Part shown: positions 8,156 through 15,615 of the stretch, in pieces
Layout of the letters: every line of letters begins with the position of its first letter
How positions within the stretch are numbered: position 1 is the stretch's first letter
Position numbers and translations under genes: made by a program
DNA from: RYN-230 sp036509255
GTDB lineage: Bacteria; Actinomycetota; Actinomycetes; Streptosporangiales; Streptosporangiaceae
Direction of reading: 5' to 3'
DNA: 64,000 nt
Assembly: GCA_036509255.1 (NCBI GenBank)
Contig: DATCFY010000033.1
Location: 8,940 to 72,939, forward strand
The notes under the pieces: model-generated
What the model was told of the DNA's origin: nothing
Databases searched by the model: none
The model's input: the letters and a program-made list of their open reading frames with translations, nothing else

Positions 8156-8950
8156 CTAGCGGTGAAGCCGCGTGACCAGCTTGTAGCGGTCACCGCGGTA
8201 CTTGGACTGGGCCCACTCGACGGGTTCACCCGAGACGTCGAACGCCTGACGCGACAGCAGCAGCAGGGGCATGCCGACGTCGACCCCGAGTAGCCGGGCG
8301 TCCTTGGGGTCGGCCAGCACGGTCTCGATCGTCTCCACCGCCTCGGTGAGCTGGACCCCGTAGGCCGAGGCCAGCGCCTCATACAAGGAGGCGTAGCGGT
8401 CCAGGTTCCGGCGCAGTCCGGGGAACCGGCGGCCGGGCAGGTGCGAGGTGTCGGTCGACATCGGCTCCCCGTCGGCCAGCCTCAAGCGGTGGATGCGCAG
8501 TACCCGGCCGCCGGCCGGGATGGCCAGCAGCTCGGAAAGCTGGGCGTCGGCGGGCACGTAGCTGGTGTCCAGGATCCTGGTCTGCGGGTGCAGCCCGTGC
8601 GCCCGCATCCCCTGCGTGTAGCTGGCCAGCTCGAGGAGCTGCGCGACCTTGGGCTTGGCCACGAAGGTGCCCTTGCCCTGCATGCGCAGCAGCCGGCCTT
8701 CCACCACGAGCTCGGCCAGGGCCTGGCGCACCGTGGTCCGCGACGTCCCGTATTGCTGGGCGAGCTCCCGTTCCGGCGGCACCGGGCTGCCCGGCGCCAT
8801 GGCCTGGGTCAGCTCGAGCAGCTGGCGCTTGACCGCGTAGTACTTCGGGATCCGTGGCGACGCCGGGCCAGGGGGTGAAGGCTCGCCGTCGCGGATAGCG
8901 GGGGACGCTGTCACGGTCACTTCCTTCCGCAGCACCTGCGTTCCGGACAT
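8156..8950 (-). CDS. dasR: GntR/HutC-family regulator, DasR-like
   Basis: This 264-residue regulator has an N-terminal winged helix (about residues 38-100, 'PPERELAQQYGTSRTTVRQ') and a C-terminal HutC/UTRA effector domain. The sequence from 'PKYYAVKRQLLELT' to 'SKYRGDRYKLVTRLHR' closely follows Streptomyces DasR as I know it, including 'LYEALASAYGV' and 'MPLLLLSRQAF'. DasR binds glucosamine-6-phosphate and represses GlcNAc uptake and chitin genes. No dasABC or nag genes are in view, so the ortholog call rests on sequence only. The start is uncertain: the first ~35 residues are variable, and the ATG at 8950 lacks a strong ribosome site. Confidence 0.8.
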   Translation of the reverse strand: MSGTQVLRKEVTVTASPAIRDGEPSPPGPASPRIPKYYAVKRQLLELTQAMAPGSPVPPERELAQQYGTSRTTVRQALAELVVEGRLLRMQGKGTFVAKPKVAQLLELASYTQGMRAHGLHPQTRILDTSYVPADAQLSELLAIPAGGRVLRIHRLRLADGEPMSTDTSHLPGRRFPGLRRNLDRYASLYEALASAYGVQLTEAVETIETVLADPKDARLLGVDVGMPLLLLSRQAFDVSGEPVEWAQSKYRGDRYKLVTRLHR

Positions 8951-9176
8951 AATCTCCTATTGCGGCCCCGTCCCGCTTCACCCGTGACCGTACATGGGGG
9001 AATAATGCCAGCTAGAGCCGGTACGGCGGGCAGTGGCCCCAGGAGGGCGGGTGGCGAAGTGGGCGCCGGGGTGCGCCCCGAGGTGGACGCCGGCCGGGCG
9101 GCGAGGGGGGCGGCGCCGCAAAGATGCCAGGCTGAAGGCGTGGGCCCGCTCGGTGGCCCGGATGAGCGATGATGGC

Positions 9177-10718
9177 ATGGTGCCCACGCTCAATGACCTC
9201 GCCCGCCGCCACACCGCGCTGACGTCGGCCGACATCGACTGGCTGCACGCGCTGGTGTCGGACTGGCAGCTGCTGGCCGACCTGTCCTTCGCTGACCTGG
9301 TGCTGTGGGCGCCGCTCCAGGACGCCTCCGGCTGGGTGGTACTGGCCCAGATGCGCCCGACGACCGGGCCGACCACGTTCCACGACGACGCGGTGGGCTC
9401 GTTCGCGCCGGTCGGGGCCCGGCCCTTCCTGGAATCGGCCCAGCGGGAGCGGCGGATCTGCCGGGAAGGCGACCCGGAGTGGACCCGCGGCGTGCCGGTC
9501 CGCCGGGAATCGATCCCGGTCACCCGGGAGGGCCAGGTCATCGCGGTCATCGAGCGGAGCACGAACCTGAGCTCGGCGCGCACGCCGAGCCGCCTGGAGC
9601 TGACCTACCTCAAGGGCGCGGACGACCTGGCCCAGATGGTCGCCTCCGGCATGTTCCCCTGGCCTGGGCAGCAGCCCGCGCTGGTCCGCTCCCCCCGGGT
9701 GGGGGACGGGATGCTGCGGCTCGGCCGGTCCGGCAAGGTCAGCTACGCGAGCCCCAACGCCTTGTCCGCGTACCGCAGGCTCGGCCTGGCCGCAGACCTG
9801 GTGGGGGCCGAGCTGGGCCCGCTGACCGCCCGGCTGTGCGCCCCGGGGCGGCCCACCGACGACTCGCTGATGGTCACCGCCAGCGGGCGTGCCCCGCGGG
9901 AGACCGAGGTCGAGGGGAACGGGTCGGTGGTTCAACTGCGGGCCATCCCGCTGGTCGTCAACGGGCTGCGGACCGGGGCGCTGGTGCTGGTCCGCGACGT
10001 GACCGAGTTGCGGCACCGCGAGCGCGAGCTGATGACCAAGGACGCCACCATCCGGGAAATCCACCACCGGGTGAAGAACAACCTGCAGACCGTGGCCGCG
10101 CTGCTCCGCCTGCAGTCGCGGCGGCTGGAGGAGCCGAAGGCGCGGGCCGCGCTGGACGAGGCGGTGCGCCGGGTCGGTTCCATCGCGACCGTGCACGAGA
10201 CGCTCTCGCACGCCCCCGAGGAGATCGTGGACTTCGACGACGTCGCGGAGCGGGTCGCCGCGATGGCGGGGGAGGTGTCCTCGGCCGAGGCACGGGTCAA
10301 GCCCGTCCTGCTCGGCCGGTTCGGGCTGCTTCCCTCCGCGGTGGCCACGCCGCTGGCCCTGGTGCTGGCCGAGTTGCTGCAGAACGCGCTGCAGCACGGA
10401 CTGGCCCAGAGCCCGGATCCGGGAGTCGATGGGCTGCTTGAGGTATGCGTGGACCGCAGCCAGGAACGGCTGACGGTCATTGTGCAAGATAATGGCGTGG
10501 GCTTGCCGGAGGAATTCGACCTGGCTTCCGCGACCAGCCTGGGCTTGCAGATCGTCCGGACACTCGTGCTGTCCGAGCTGGGCGGCCGGCTGGAGGTCAA
10601 GCCGCGGGCCGGCGGGGGCACCAAGGCCGTGGTGGACCTGCCGCTGGACGCCGGGGCGCCGTTATCAGCCCAGGCGGCTCCGATACGCCCGCTGGGCCCG
10701 GCGGAGCCGCATGCCTGA
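9177..10718 (+). CDS. pdtaS: PdtaS-type sensor histidine kinase
   Basis: A soluble histidine kinase of about 513 residues with no membrane segments. It has an N-terminal GAF domain ('LSFADLVLWAPL', about residues 30-150), a central PAS domain (about 160-280), a HisKA_2 box with the phospho-acceptor His in 'REIHHRVKNNLQT', and a C-terminal ATPase domain ('LLQNALQHG', 'VQDNGVGLP'). In mycobacteria PdtaS phosphorylates the RNA-binding antiterminator PdtaR; no pdtaR is in the window. The ATG at 9177 gives 'MVPTLNDLARRHT', matching the family start; 9162 is an alternative, and a frame from 9033 is too long. It converges on whiB1, as in mycobacteria, with a shared terminator. Confidence 0.92.
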   Translation: MVPTLNDLARRHTALTSADIDWLHALVSDWQLLADLSFADLVLWAPLQDASGWVVLAQMRPTTGPTTFHDDAVGSFAPVGARPFLESAQRERRICREGDPEWTRGVPVRRESIPVTREGQVIAVIERSTNLSSARTPSRLELTYLKGADDLAQMVASGMFPWPGQQPALVRSPRVGDGMLRLGRSGKVSYASPNALSAYRRLGLAADLVGAELGPLTARLCAPGRPTDDSLMVTASGRAPRETEVEGNGSVVQLRAIPLVVNGLRTGALVLVRDVTELRHRERELMTKDATIREIHHRVKNNLQTVAALLRLQSRRLEEPKARAALDEAVRRVGSIATVHETLSHAPEEIVDFDDVAERVAAMAGEVSSAEARVKPVLLGRFGLLPSAVATPLALVLAELLQNALQHGLAQSPDPGVDGLLEVCVDRSQERLTVIVQDNGVGLPEEFDLASATSLGLQIVRTLVLSELGGRLEVKPRAGGGTKAVVDLPLDAGAPLSAQAAPIRPLGPAEPHA

Positions 10719-10722
10719 GCAG

Positions 10723-10762
10723 GCGGAAGCCCCGGGGACAGGACAGCCCCCGGGGCATCCGC
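10723..10762. terminator. shared pdtaS/whiB1 terminator hairpin
   Basis: Arms 10723-10737 and 10748-10762 pair over 15 positions with one internal A-A mismatch and a 10-base loop. The hairpin lies entirely between the two convergent stop codons, so it can terminate both transcripts. Confidence 0.85.
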
Positions 10763-10767
10763 TAAGC

Positions 10768-11022
10768 TCACGCGTTCGCGCGCGCCCGGAACCGGCTCGC
10801 CCGCCGCTTGAGAGCGCGCCGCTCGTCTTCATTCATGCCGCCCCACACCCCGGCGTCCTGGCCGCTCTCGAGCGCCCACTGCAGGCAGGGCTCAATCGCT
10901 GGGCATCGGCGGCATACTTGCTTGGCCTCGTCGATCTGGAGTAGCGCAGGCCCGGTGTTCCCGATCGGGAAAAACAACTCCGGGTCCACGTCACGGCAGG
11001 CGGCGTCGTGGCGCCAGTCCAT
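10768..11022 (-). CDS. whiB1: WhiB1-family iron-sulfur transcription factor
   Basis: An 84-residue WhiB-like protein with the four cluster cysteines at residues 9, 37, 40 and 46, the same spacing as Mycobacterium WhiB1 (WblE in Streptomyces). The 'GVWGG' turn and a basic C-terminal tail follow. It should bind a nitric-oxide-sensitive [4Fe-4S] cluster and partner with the primary sigma factor. The ATG at 11022 has an ideal AAGGAGGAG ribosome site; the frame extends upstream to 11103, but those codons lie in the leader and overlap a CRP-like operator. It faces pdtaS and shares its terminator. Confidence 0.96.
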   Translation of the reverse strand: MDWRHDAACRDVDPELFFPIGNTGPALLQIDEAKQVCRRCPAIEPCLQWALESGQDAGVWGGMNEDERRALKRRASRFRARANA

Positions 11023-11369
11023 GCGGTCCACTCCTCCTTGGCGGCCGGACCGTGGCCGGTCCGGGTTGGAGACCTCGGCTCGCGAGCTTGTGAACGAATT
11101 CACGAGCCAGGGTCTATGTCGGGAGCCGTGTAGCTACCCGGGGTTTTAGCCTCACACTTCATTCGAGCCAGCGGCCCCCACTGGACTCCGGTCCGAGGTC
11201 TCGGAATCAGACACTAACGCCGAAACCTGCCCGATGGCCGCGCATGGCGCCGCTCACCCGAACCGGGTTCCAGCCTGTCAAGCGCCTGAATCAAACGCAA
11301 GACTATTCGGCAAAGGTTCAGCTCGATTCCGGTGTCTGATAGGTCACATCATGAGCTGTTCCGGGCTTG
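11023..11369. other. whiB1 upstream intergenic region
   Basis: About 350 bases between the whiB1 start and the end of the lipid-kinase gene (both minus strand). It holds the whiB1 ribosome site, the CRP-like operator and presumably the promoter. The rest (11110-11369) is relatively AT-rich for this window. I see no tRNA, small gene or clear terminator there, although the kinase transcript should end in it. Confidence 0.6.
11089..11104. promoter_or_regulatory. CRP-like operator upstream of whiB1
   Basis: TGTGAACGAATTCACG matches the CRP consensus TGTGA-N6-TCACA at nine of ten fixed positions. It is centred about 75 bases before the whiB1 start codon. In Mycobacterium tuberculosis whiB1 is a known direct target of the cAMP receptor protein, so the position is biologically consistent. 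Confidence 0.6.
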
Positions 11370-12344
11370 TCAGGCAATTACCCGCAGAGCACGCGGAACA
11401 GCGCGAAACGTGACACTCTCATGCTCGCCGACATACTCCCCGTCCACCTGCAGCGCGACCGGCCGGTCCGCCCTCAGGGTGAAGCTGGGCTGGTCGTGCA
11501 GGCTGACCACGTCCCGGCCCCCCGGGGGCTCGCTGCGCTGGGCGAACATCTGACGGAGCGCGCTCAATGTGCCTACGGTCCGCATTCGCCGGAGCGCGAA
11601 GATATCGAGCCCGGTGTCGAAGCCGGCGCCCGGGCTCGGATTGACCGGCCGCGGGCCCAGGTAGGTCCACGGCGAGGTGTTGGAAATAATCGCCAGGAAC
11701 AGATGCCCGATCGCGGATTTGCCCTCGCGTTCCAGCGCGAGCGCGGGGTGACGGCGGTCGGTGACCCCGTAGAACTGGCGCAGCGCGGTCCGCAGGTACA
11801 GGCCGGGGGTCACGGTCCGGCCGCCCGCCCGCAGCCCCTCGATCACCCGCACCACTTCTGCGTCCAGGCCGAGTCCCGCGTTGAAGGTGAAGTAGCGGTC
11901 CCGGCGGGCCTGGTGCGGGCTGGCCTGGTCCAGGCTGGCCTGATCCAGGCTGGCGCAGCCCAGGCCGACGCGGCGGTCACGGCCCGCTCGCAGGGCCTCC
12001 AGAATCCGCCCGGTCGCGTCCACCGGATCGGCGGGCAGGCCCAGCGCCCGGGTGAACACGTTCGCGTGGCCCCCCGGGACGGGGGCCAGGGCCGGCTCCG
12101 TTCCGGGCTGCGCGCCGCGCAGCAGGCCGTTGACGGCCTCGTTGACCGTGCCGTCCCCGCCTAGCGTCAGAATCAGCTGGAAGCCCTCCGAGGCGGCCTT
12201 GCGCGCCAGTGTGCCCGCATGGCCCCGGTAGCGTGTTTCCACGACTTCCAGATCCATCTGGGATGCGAGAGCATGCGTGATGACGTCCCGGCTCAATGGG
12301 GTGGTCGCCGTGGCGTGCGGGTTGACGATCAGGAGCGCGGGCAC
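11370..12344 (-). CDS. diacylglycerol kinase family lipid kinase
   Basis: A 324-residue lipid kinase with the N-terminal DAGK catalytic domain: nucleotide-binding motif 'LTLGGDGTVNEAVNG' at about residues 58-72 and 'PVPGGHANVFTRALG' at about 88-102. A C-terminal beta-sandwich ends in 'VALQVDGEYVGE'. The family phosphorylates diacylglycerol, sphingosine or related lipids at the membrane; the actual substrate is unknown. Residues ~131-141 contain a duplicated 'SLDQA', produced by a 15-base tandem repeat near 11930-11960. The GTG start at 12344 is only 31 bases from the divergent membrane-protein start, so the promoters must overlap. Confidence 0.88.
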   Translation of the reverse strand: MPALLIVNPHATATTPLSRDVITHALASQMDLEVVETRYRGHAGTLARKAASEGFQLILTLGGDGTVNEAVNGLLRGAQPGTEPALAPVPGGHANVFTRALGLPADPVDATGRILEALRAGRDRRVGLGCASLDQASLDQASPHQARRDRYFTFNAGLGLDAEVVRVIEGLRAGGRTVTPGLYLRTALRQFYGVTDRRHPALALEREGKSAIGHLFLAIISNTSPWTYLGPRPVNPSPGAGFDTGLDIFALRRMRTVGTLSALRQMFAQRSEPPGGRDVVSLHDQPSFTLRADRPVALQVDGEYVGEHESVTFRAVPRALRVIA

Positions 12345-12375
12345 GGGCTCAGGTTAGCGACGAGGGGTATGGGAG

Positions 12376-12954
12376 ATGCAACAGAGGCCACCGAGCCTGC
12401 TCGGTGCGGCGGCGGTGCAGGCCGCCGACGCGGTCATCGTGCTGGCCGCCAGCGTGCTGGCCGGAGTGGACACGATCGCGGGCCAGTCCTACCAGCGGGG
12501 CAGCGGGATCGCGCTGACGCTGATCGGCCTGGGCACCGCCGTGGCGCTGGCCTGGGTCGCCTGGGGGCTGTACCAGGCCCGCCGGTGGAGCCGCACCCCC
12601 ATGGCGCTGACCCAGCTGTTCGTCGGCATCGTCGGCGTCTACCTGGTGCAGGGGCACCGCTACGAGTGGGGGATCCCGTCGCTGGCGCTGGCCATCATCG
12701 GGTTCGCCCTGCTGGTGACCCCGGCCACCCTCCGCGCGCTGGCCGGTCCGCAGGCCGGGGGTAGCCAGCAGGCCGGCCCGCCCTCCGGAACCGCGCCACG
12801 TCCCGACCCGGGCCAGCGGCCCCGCCCGGCTAGGCCAGTCGCGCAGGCCAAGGCCTCGCCGTCCAAGAAACCAGCAGCCAAGACTCCTTCGCCGGCCAAG
12901 CCCGCCGCGCCGGGCCAGCCCAGGCCACCACGCAAGCGGCCCGCCCGGGGCTAG
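12376..12954 (+). CDS. integral membrane protein with basic Pro/Lys tail
   Basis: A 192-residue protein with four hydrophobic segments in the first ~125 residues, followed by a 60-residue tail rich in Pro, Lys, Ala and Arg ('KKPAAKTPSPAKPAAPG'). The tail resembles disordered nucleic-acid- or membrane-surface-binding tails, but no known domain is recognised. The start is divergent from the lipid-kinase gene. Function unknown; a structural or accessory membrane role is only a guess. Confidence 0.75.
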   Translation: MQQRPPSLLGAAAVQAADAVIVLAASVLAGVDTIAGQSYQRGSGIALTLIGLGTAVALAWVAWGLYQARRWSRTPMALTQLFVGIVGVYLVQGHRYEWGIPSLALAIIGFALLVTPATLRALAGPQAGGSQQAGPPSGTAPRPDPGQRPRPARPVAQAKASPSKKPAAKTPSPAKPAAPGQPRPPRKRPARG

Positions 12955-13064
12955 CTGAGCCCGATCTCGCTCGAGCCCGGCCCGGGCCCAGCCCGGTCCC
13001 GGCTCCAGGCGGGTCCCGGCCCCGGCTCCGGCTCCGGCCGCCACGGCGCCCAGCTCCGCGCCCG

Positions 13065-14003
13065 TCAGTCGTCCGCCGTCAGCCCGTCCCGGAGCTGGGC
13101 GAGCGTCCTGGCCAGCAGCCGGGACACGTGCATCTGCGAGATCCCCAGCTCGCTGGCGATCTGCGACTGGGTCATGTTCCCGAAAAACCGCAGCAGCAGG
13201 ATGCGCTTTTCCCGGCTGGGCAGCTGCTCCAGCAATGGCTTAAGCGATTCCCGGTACTCGACCCCCTCCAGGGCGTCGTCGAGCATGCCGAGCGATTCGG
13301 CCACGGCGGGCGCGTCGTCGTCGCCCGAGTCCGGGGCGTCCAGGGACACCGTCGAGTAGGCGTTGGCCGACTCCAGGCCCTCCAGCACCTCTTCCTCGGT
13401 CATCTGCAGGTGCGCGGCGATTTCGGCCACGGTGGGCGCCCGGCCCTCGCGCTGCGCCAGGTCACCGATGGCCTTGGTCAGGGCCAGCTTGAGTTCCTGC
13501 AGCCGCCGGGGTACCCGGACTGCCCAGCCCTTGTCCCGGAAATGCCGCTTGATCTCACCCACGATGGTCGGGGTGGCGTAGGTCGAGAATTCCACCCCGC
13601 GGCCCAGATCGAACCGGTCAATGGACTTGATCAGCCCGATCGTCGCCACCTGGGTGAGGTCATCGAGCCATTCGCCGCGGTTACGGAATCGCCGGGCCAG
13701 GTACTCCACCAGGGGCAGGTGCAGTTCCACCAGCTCGCCGCGGATCCGCAGCCGCTCGGCGTCGCCCTGGGGCAGCACAGACAGCTGCTCGAACAGTTCC
13801 CGCGCGTGTCCCCGGTCCGGGACCGCATGCTGGATCCGCGGGGTGGTGCGCACCTCAGCCAGCGGCGTCTCGCCCAGTGGTGTCTCGCCCAGTGGTGTCT
13901 CGCCCACCTGAGCCTCGATGTGGGCCGTCACGACGCCATCGATCTCCTCCGCCACCCGGGCCTCGACTTTCCGGGGCACCCGGACCTCGATTTCCTCGGT
14001 CAC
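13065..14003 (-). CDS. SigF/SigB-family RNA polymerase sigma factor
   Basis: A 312-residue alternative sigma factor of the SigF/SigB/SigG group. Region 2 is seen in 'LVEYLARRFRNRGEWLDDL' to 'FSTYATPTIVGEIKRHFRD', region 3 in the middle, and region 4 in 'LPSREKRILLLRFFGNMTQS' with a final helix-turn-helix. The GTG at 14003 overlaps the stop of the anti-sigma gene as GTGA (14000-14003), so translation is coupled; a longer frame from 14243 runs antiparallel in sense to the anti-sigma coding frame and is rejected. The first ~65 residues form an unusual acidic, repetitive extension including three tandem GETPL units encoded by a 15-base repeat. Confidence 0.93.
   Translation of the reverse strand: MTEEIEVRVPRKVEARVAEEIDGVVTAHIEAQVGETPLGETPLGETPLAEVRTTPRIQHAVPDRGHARELFEQLSVLPQGDAERLRIRGELVELHLPLVEYLARRFRNRGEWLDDLTQVATIGLIKSIDRFDLGRGVEFSTYATPTIVGEIKRHFRDKGWAVRVPRRLQELKLALTKAIGDLAQREGRAPTVAEIAAHLQMTEEEVLEGLESANAYSTVSLDAPDSGDDDAPAVAESLGMLDDALEGVEYRESLKPLLEQLPSREKRILLLRFFGNMTQSQIASELGISQMHVSRLLARTLAQLRDGLTADD
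13861..13905 (-). repeat. 15-bp x3 in-frame repeat in sigma factor
   Basis: Units 13861-13875, 13876-13890 and 13891-13905 (AGYGGYGTCTCGCCC) encode GETPL three times on the minus strand. The last two are identical in DNA, indicating a recent duplication that keeps the frame. Confidence 0.9.
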
Positions 14004-14458
14004 CCGGACCTCGACAGCTCGCGGGTCTTGCGCAGCAAGACCGTGAGTTGGTTGCCCGGGCCGGCCCAGGCGTCCACGCTTCCGGCCAGCGCGGCGAGCA
14101 CCGTCCAGGCGAAGGTGTCCCGGGCTGGTAGCTGGGCCCGCTGGGTGAGCACGGACACCGCGATCGTCACGTTGTCCTCGCCGAGGGTGAAGTCGCAGTC
14201 CAGGCTGGCACCCGGCGCCGCCTGGCTGAGCAGCAGGCCGCATGCCTCGTCCACGGCGATCCGCAGGTCCTCGATCTCATCCAGAGTGAAGTCGAGGCGG
14301 GCGGCGAGGCCTGCCGTGGCCGTGCGCAGCACGGACAGGTAGGCACCCTCGGCCGGCATCCGGATCGTCACGCGATCCTCGGCGGCCCGTGGCACGGGCT
14401 CACCGCGAACCGCGGTGGGCACGGCCGCAGCGGCAGGCGCGGTCGTTTCTTCCGTCAC
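14000..14458 (-). CDS. anti-sigma factor, RsbW-like serine kinase
   Basis: A 152-residue GHKL-fold protein. After a ~25-residue Ala/Pro-rich leader come 'VTIRMPAEGAYLSVLRTATAG', the modified N-box 'DLRIAVDEACGLLL' and a C-terminal ATP-lid-like region. This matches the RsbW/SpoIIAB-type anti-sigma kinases that hold SigF-family factors; binding of the downstream sigma is inferred from their coupled arrangement. The GTG start at 14458 has a GGAGGAGAATC ribosome site. A small hairpin (AGTACCG/CGGTACT, 14470-14487) sits just upstream of that site. No anti-anti-sigma gene is adjacent. Confidence 0.88.
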   Translation of the reverse strand: MTEETTAPAAAAVPTAVRGEPVPRAAEDRVTIRMPAEGAYLSVLRTATAGLAARLDFTLDEIEDLRIAVDEACGLLLSQAAPGASLDCDFTLGEDNVTIAVSVLTQRAQLPARDTFAWTVLAALAGSVDAWAGPGNQLTVLLRKTRELSRSG

Positions 14459-14629
14459 GATTCTCCTCCAGTACCGTCAGCGGTACTGCTGCTGGCGGCC
14501 GTCGTGGTCTTGCATTGCAACCTACCGTCCACCGGGTGCAGCGCTAACGCGCCGCCCCGGGTGCTGCCCCGGCAATTCCCTTTTGACCAGCCAGGATGTC
14601 CAGGATTGACCGGAGGATTCCGGGACGGG

Positions 14630-14664
14630 CGAGGCCGCGCAGGCGTGGTGCCTGCGCGGCCTCG
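14630..14664 (-). terminator. sodN terminator hairpin
   Basis: Bases 14630-14644 and 14650-14664 form a perfect 15-bp stem with a 5-base loop, 26 bases beyond the sodN stop on the minus strand. It separates sodN from the anti-sigma/sigma operon. Confidence 0.88.
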
Positions 14665-14690
14665 GGGTGTCGCGACGTGCTGCGCGGAGA

Positions 14691-15104
14691 TCAGCCCTGC
14701 TTGGTCTCCCAGAAGATCTTGCTGATCTCGTCGATCTTGGCCAGCAGCTGGTCGGCCGCGTCGACGTCGGTGCTGCTCTTGGTGCCGCCCGGGCCACCGC
14801 CGGCGAGCTTGGTGGCCTCGTTGAACAGTGTGTTCAGCTGCGGGTACTTCTCGAAGTGCGGCGGCTTGAAGTAGTCCGTCCACAGCACCCACAGGTGGTG
14901 CTTGACCAGGTCAGAGCGCTCCTCCTTGATCAGCAGGGCCCGCGTCTGGAACGCCGGGTCCGAGCTGTCGTGATACTTCTGGATGATCGCCTTGACGGAC
15001 TCAGCTTCGATCCGCGCCTGGGCGGGATCGTAGATGCCGCAGGGCAGGTCGCAATGCGCGTGCACGGTGGACTTTGGCTCGAGGAGACGTGTCAGCAGTC
15101 CCAT
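14691..15104 (-). CDS. sodN: nickel superoxide dismutase SodN
   Basis: A 137-residue precursor of Ni-SOD. Residues 17-26 read 'HCDLPCGIYD', the nickel hook; His17, Cys18 and Cys22 become His1, Cys2 and Cys6 after removal of a 16-residue propeptide. The rest follows the four-helix-bundle pattern ('KHHLWVLWTDYFKPPHFEKYP'). It converts superoxide to oxygen and peroxide in the cytoplasm. The ATG at 15104 has a GAGAAGGGG ribosome site, which rules out the longer frame from 15131. A short Gly/Ser/Thr loop near residues 105-115 is longer than in the Streptomyces enzyme. The maturation protease gene sodX is divergent, 83 bases away. Confidence 0.97.
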   Translation of the reverse strand: MGLLTRLLEPKSTVHAHCDLPCGIYDPAQARIEAESVKAIIQKYHDSSDPAFQTRALLIKEERSDLVKHHLWVLWTDYFKPPHFEKYPQLNTLFNEATKLAGGGPGGTKSSTDVDAADQLLAKIDEISKIFWETKQG

Positions 15105-15187
15105 AGGTCCCCTTCTCTCATCTCGGATCATGGGTTACCGAAAATTGACACTACCCCTCAGGCTCGGGAACGAACGTAGGAGGGCCG

Positions 15188-15526
15188 ATGCTCTGGCCGC
15201 TGTGGCGGGTTGCGGTCGTGGACCGGTCCATGGAGCCTGCCCTGCACTCCGGTGACTGGCTCCTCGTCCGGCGGGCGGCCCGCCCCGGCCGGCAGGTCCG
15301 GGTCCGCCCGGGGCAGCTGGTGATCGCCCGGCATCCGGCCCGGCCGGACCTGCTGCTGGTGAAGCGGGCCGCGTGGCGCGAGCCAGGCGGCTGGTGGCTC
15401 GCGGCCGACAACCTCCCGGCGGGCGCCGCGGACAGCCGCACGTTCGGCGTGGTCGCGGACCGGCTCATCGAGGGCCGGGTGCTGCTCCGCTACCGCCGCG
15501 CCCGTTCCCGGCAGGCGCCCAGATAA
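15188..15526 (+). CDS. sodX: nickel-type SOD maturation protease SodX
   Basis: A 112-residue S26/S24-type peptidase with 'VVDRSMEPALHSGDWLLV' (nucleophilic Ser near residue 14) and 'PGQLVIARHPARPDLLLVKR' (Lys general base). This is the small protease that removes the SodN propeptide. There is no membrane anchor, consistent with a cytoplasmic substrate. The ATG at 15188 follows a GTAGGAGGG ribosome site. It is divergent from sodN and probably shares regulatory DNA in 15105-15187. Confidence 0.93.
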   Translation: MLWPLWRVAVVDRSMEPALHSGDWLLVRRAARPGRQVRVRPGQLVIARHPARPDLLLVKRAAWREPGGWWLAADNLPAGAADSRTFGVVADRLIEGRVLLRYRRARSRQAPR

Positions 15527-15556
15527 CGAAAACCCCCAGGCACCAGATAACGAAAA

Positions 15557-15579
15557 CCCCCGGCCGCCAGGGCCGGGGG
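15557..15579 (-). terminator. terminator for amino-acid permease gene
   Basis: A 9-bp stem (CCCCCGGCC / GGCCGGGGG, 5-base loop). On the minus strand it is followed by TTTTCGTTATC, so it reads as an intrinsic terminator for the permease gene ending at 15616. The tail is preceded by a second copy of the 16-base sequence GGTTTTCGTTATCTGG (15520-15559), a variant of the dispersed motif described in the findings. Confidence 0.8.
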
Positions 15580-15615
15580 TCCTCGTACTGTGCTCTCCTG
15601 ACCAGAACCGGGCGA

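Noticed and set aside
11140..11369. tRNA or small RNA gene in the whiB1 upstream gap
   Set aside because: No cloverleaf with a T-arm consensus could be drawn; only short stems are present.
14003..14243. N-terminal 80 codons of the long sigma-factor frame
   Set aside because: They overlap the anti-sigma coding sequence in another frame; the GTGA junction gives a better coupled start.
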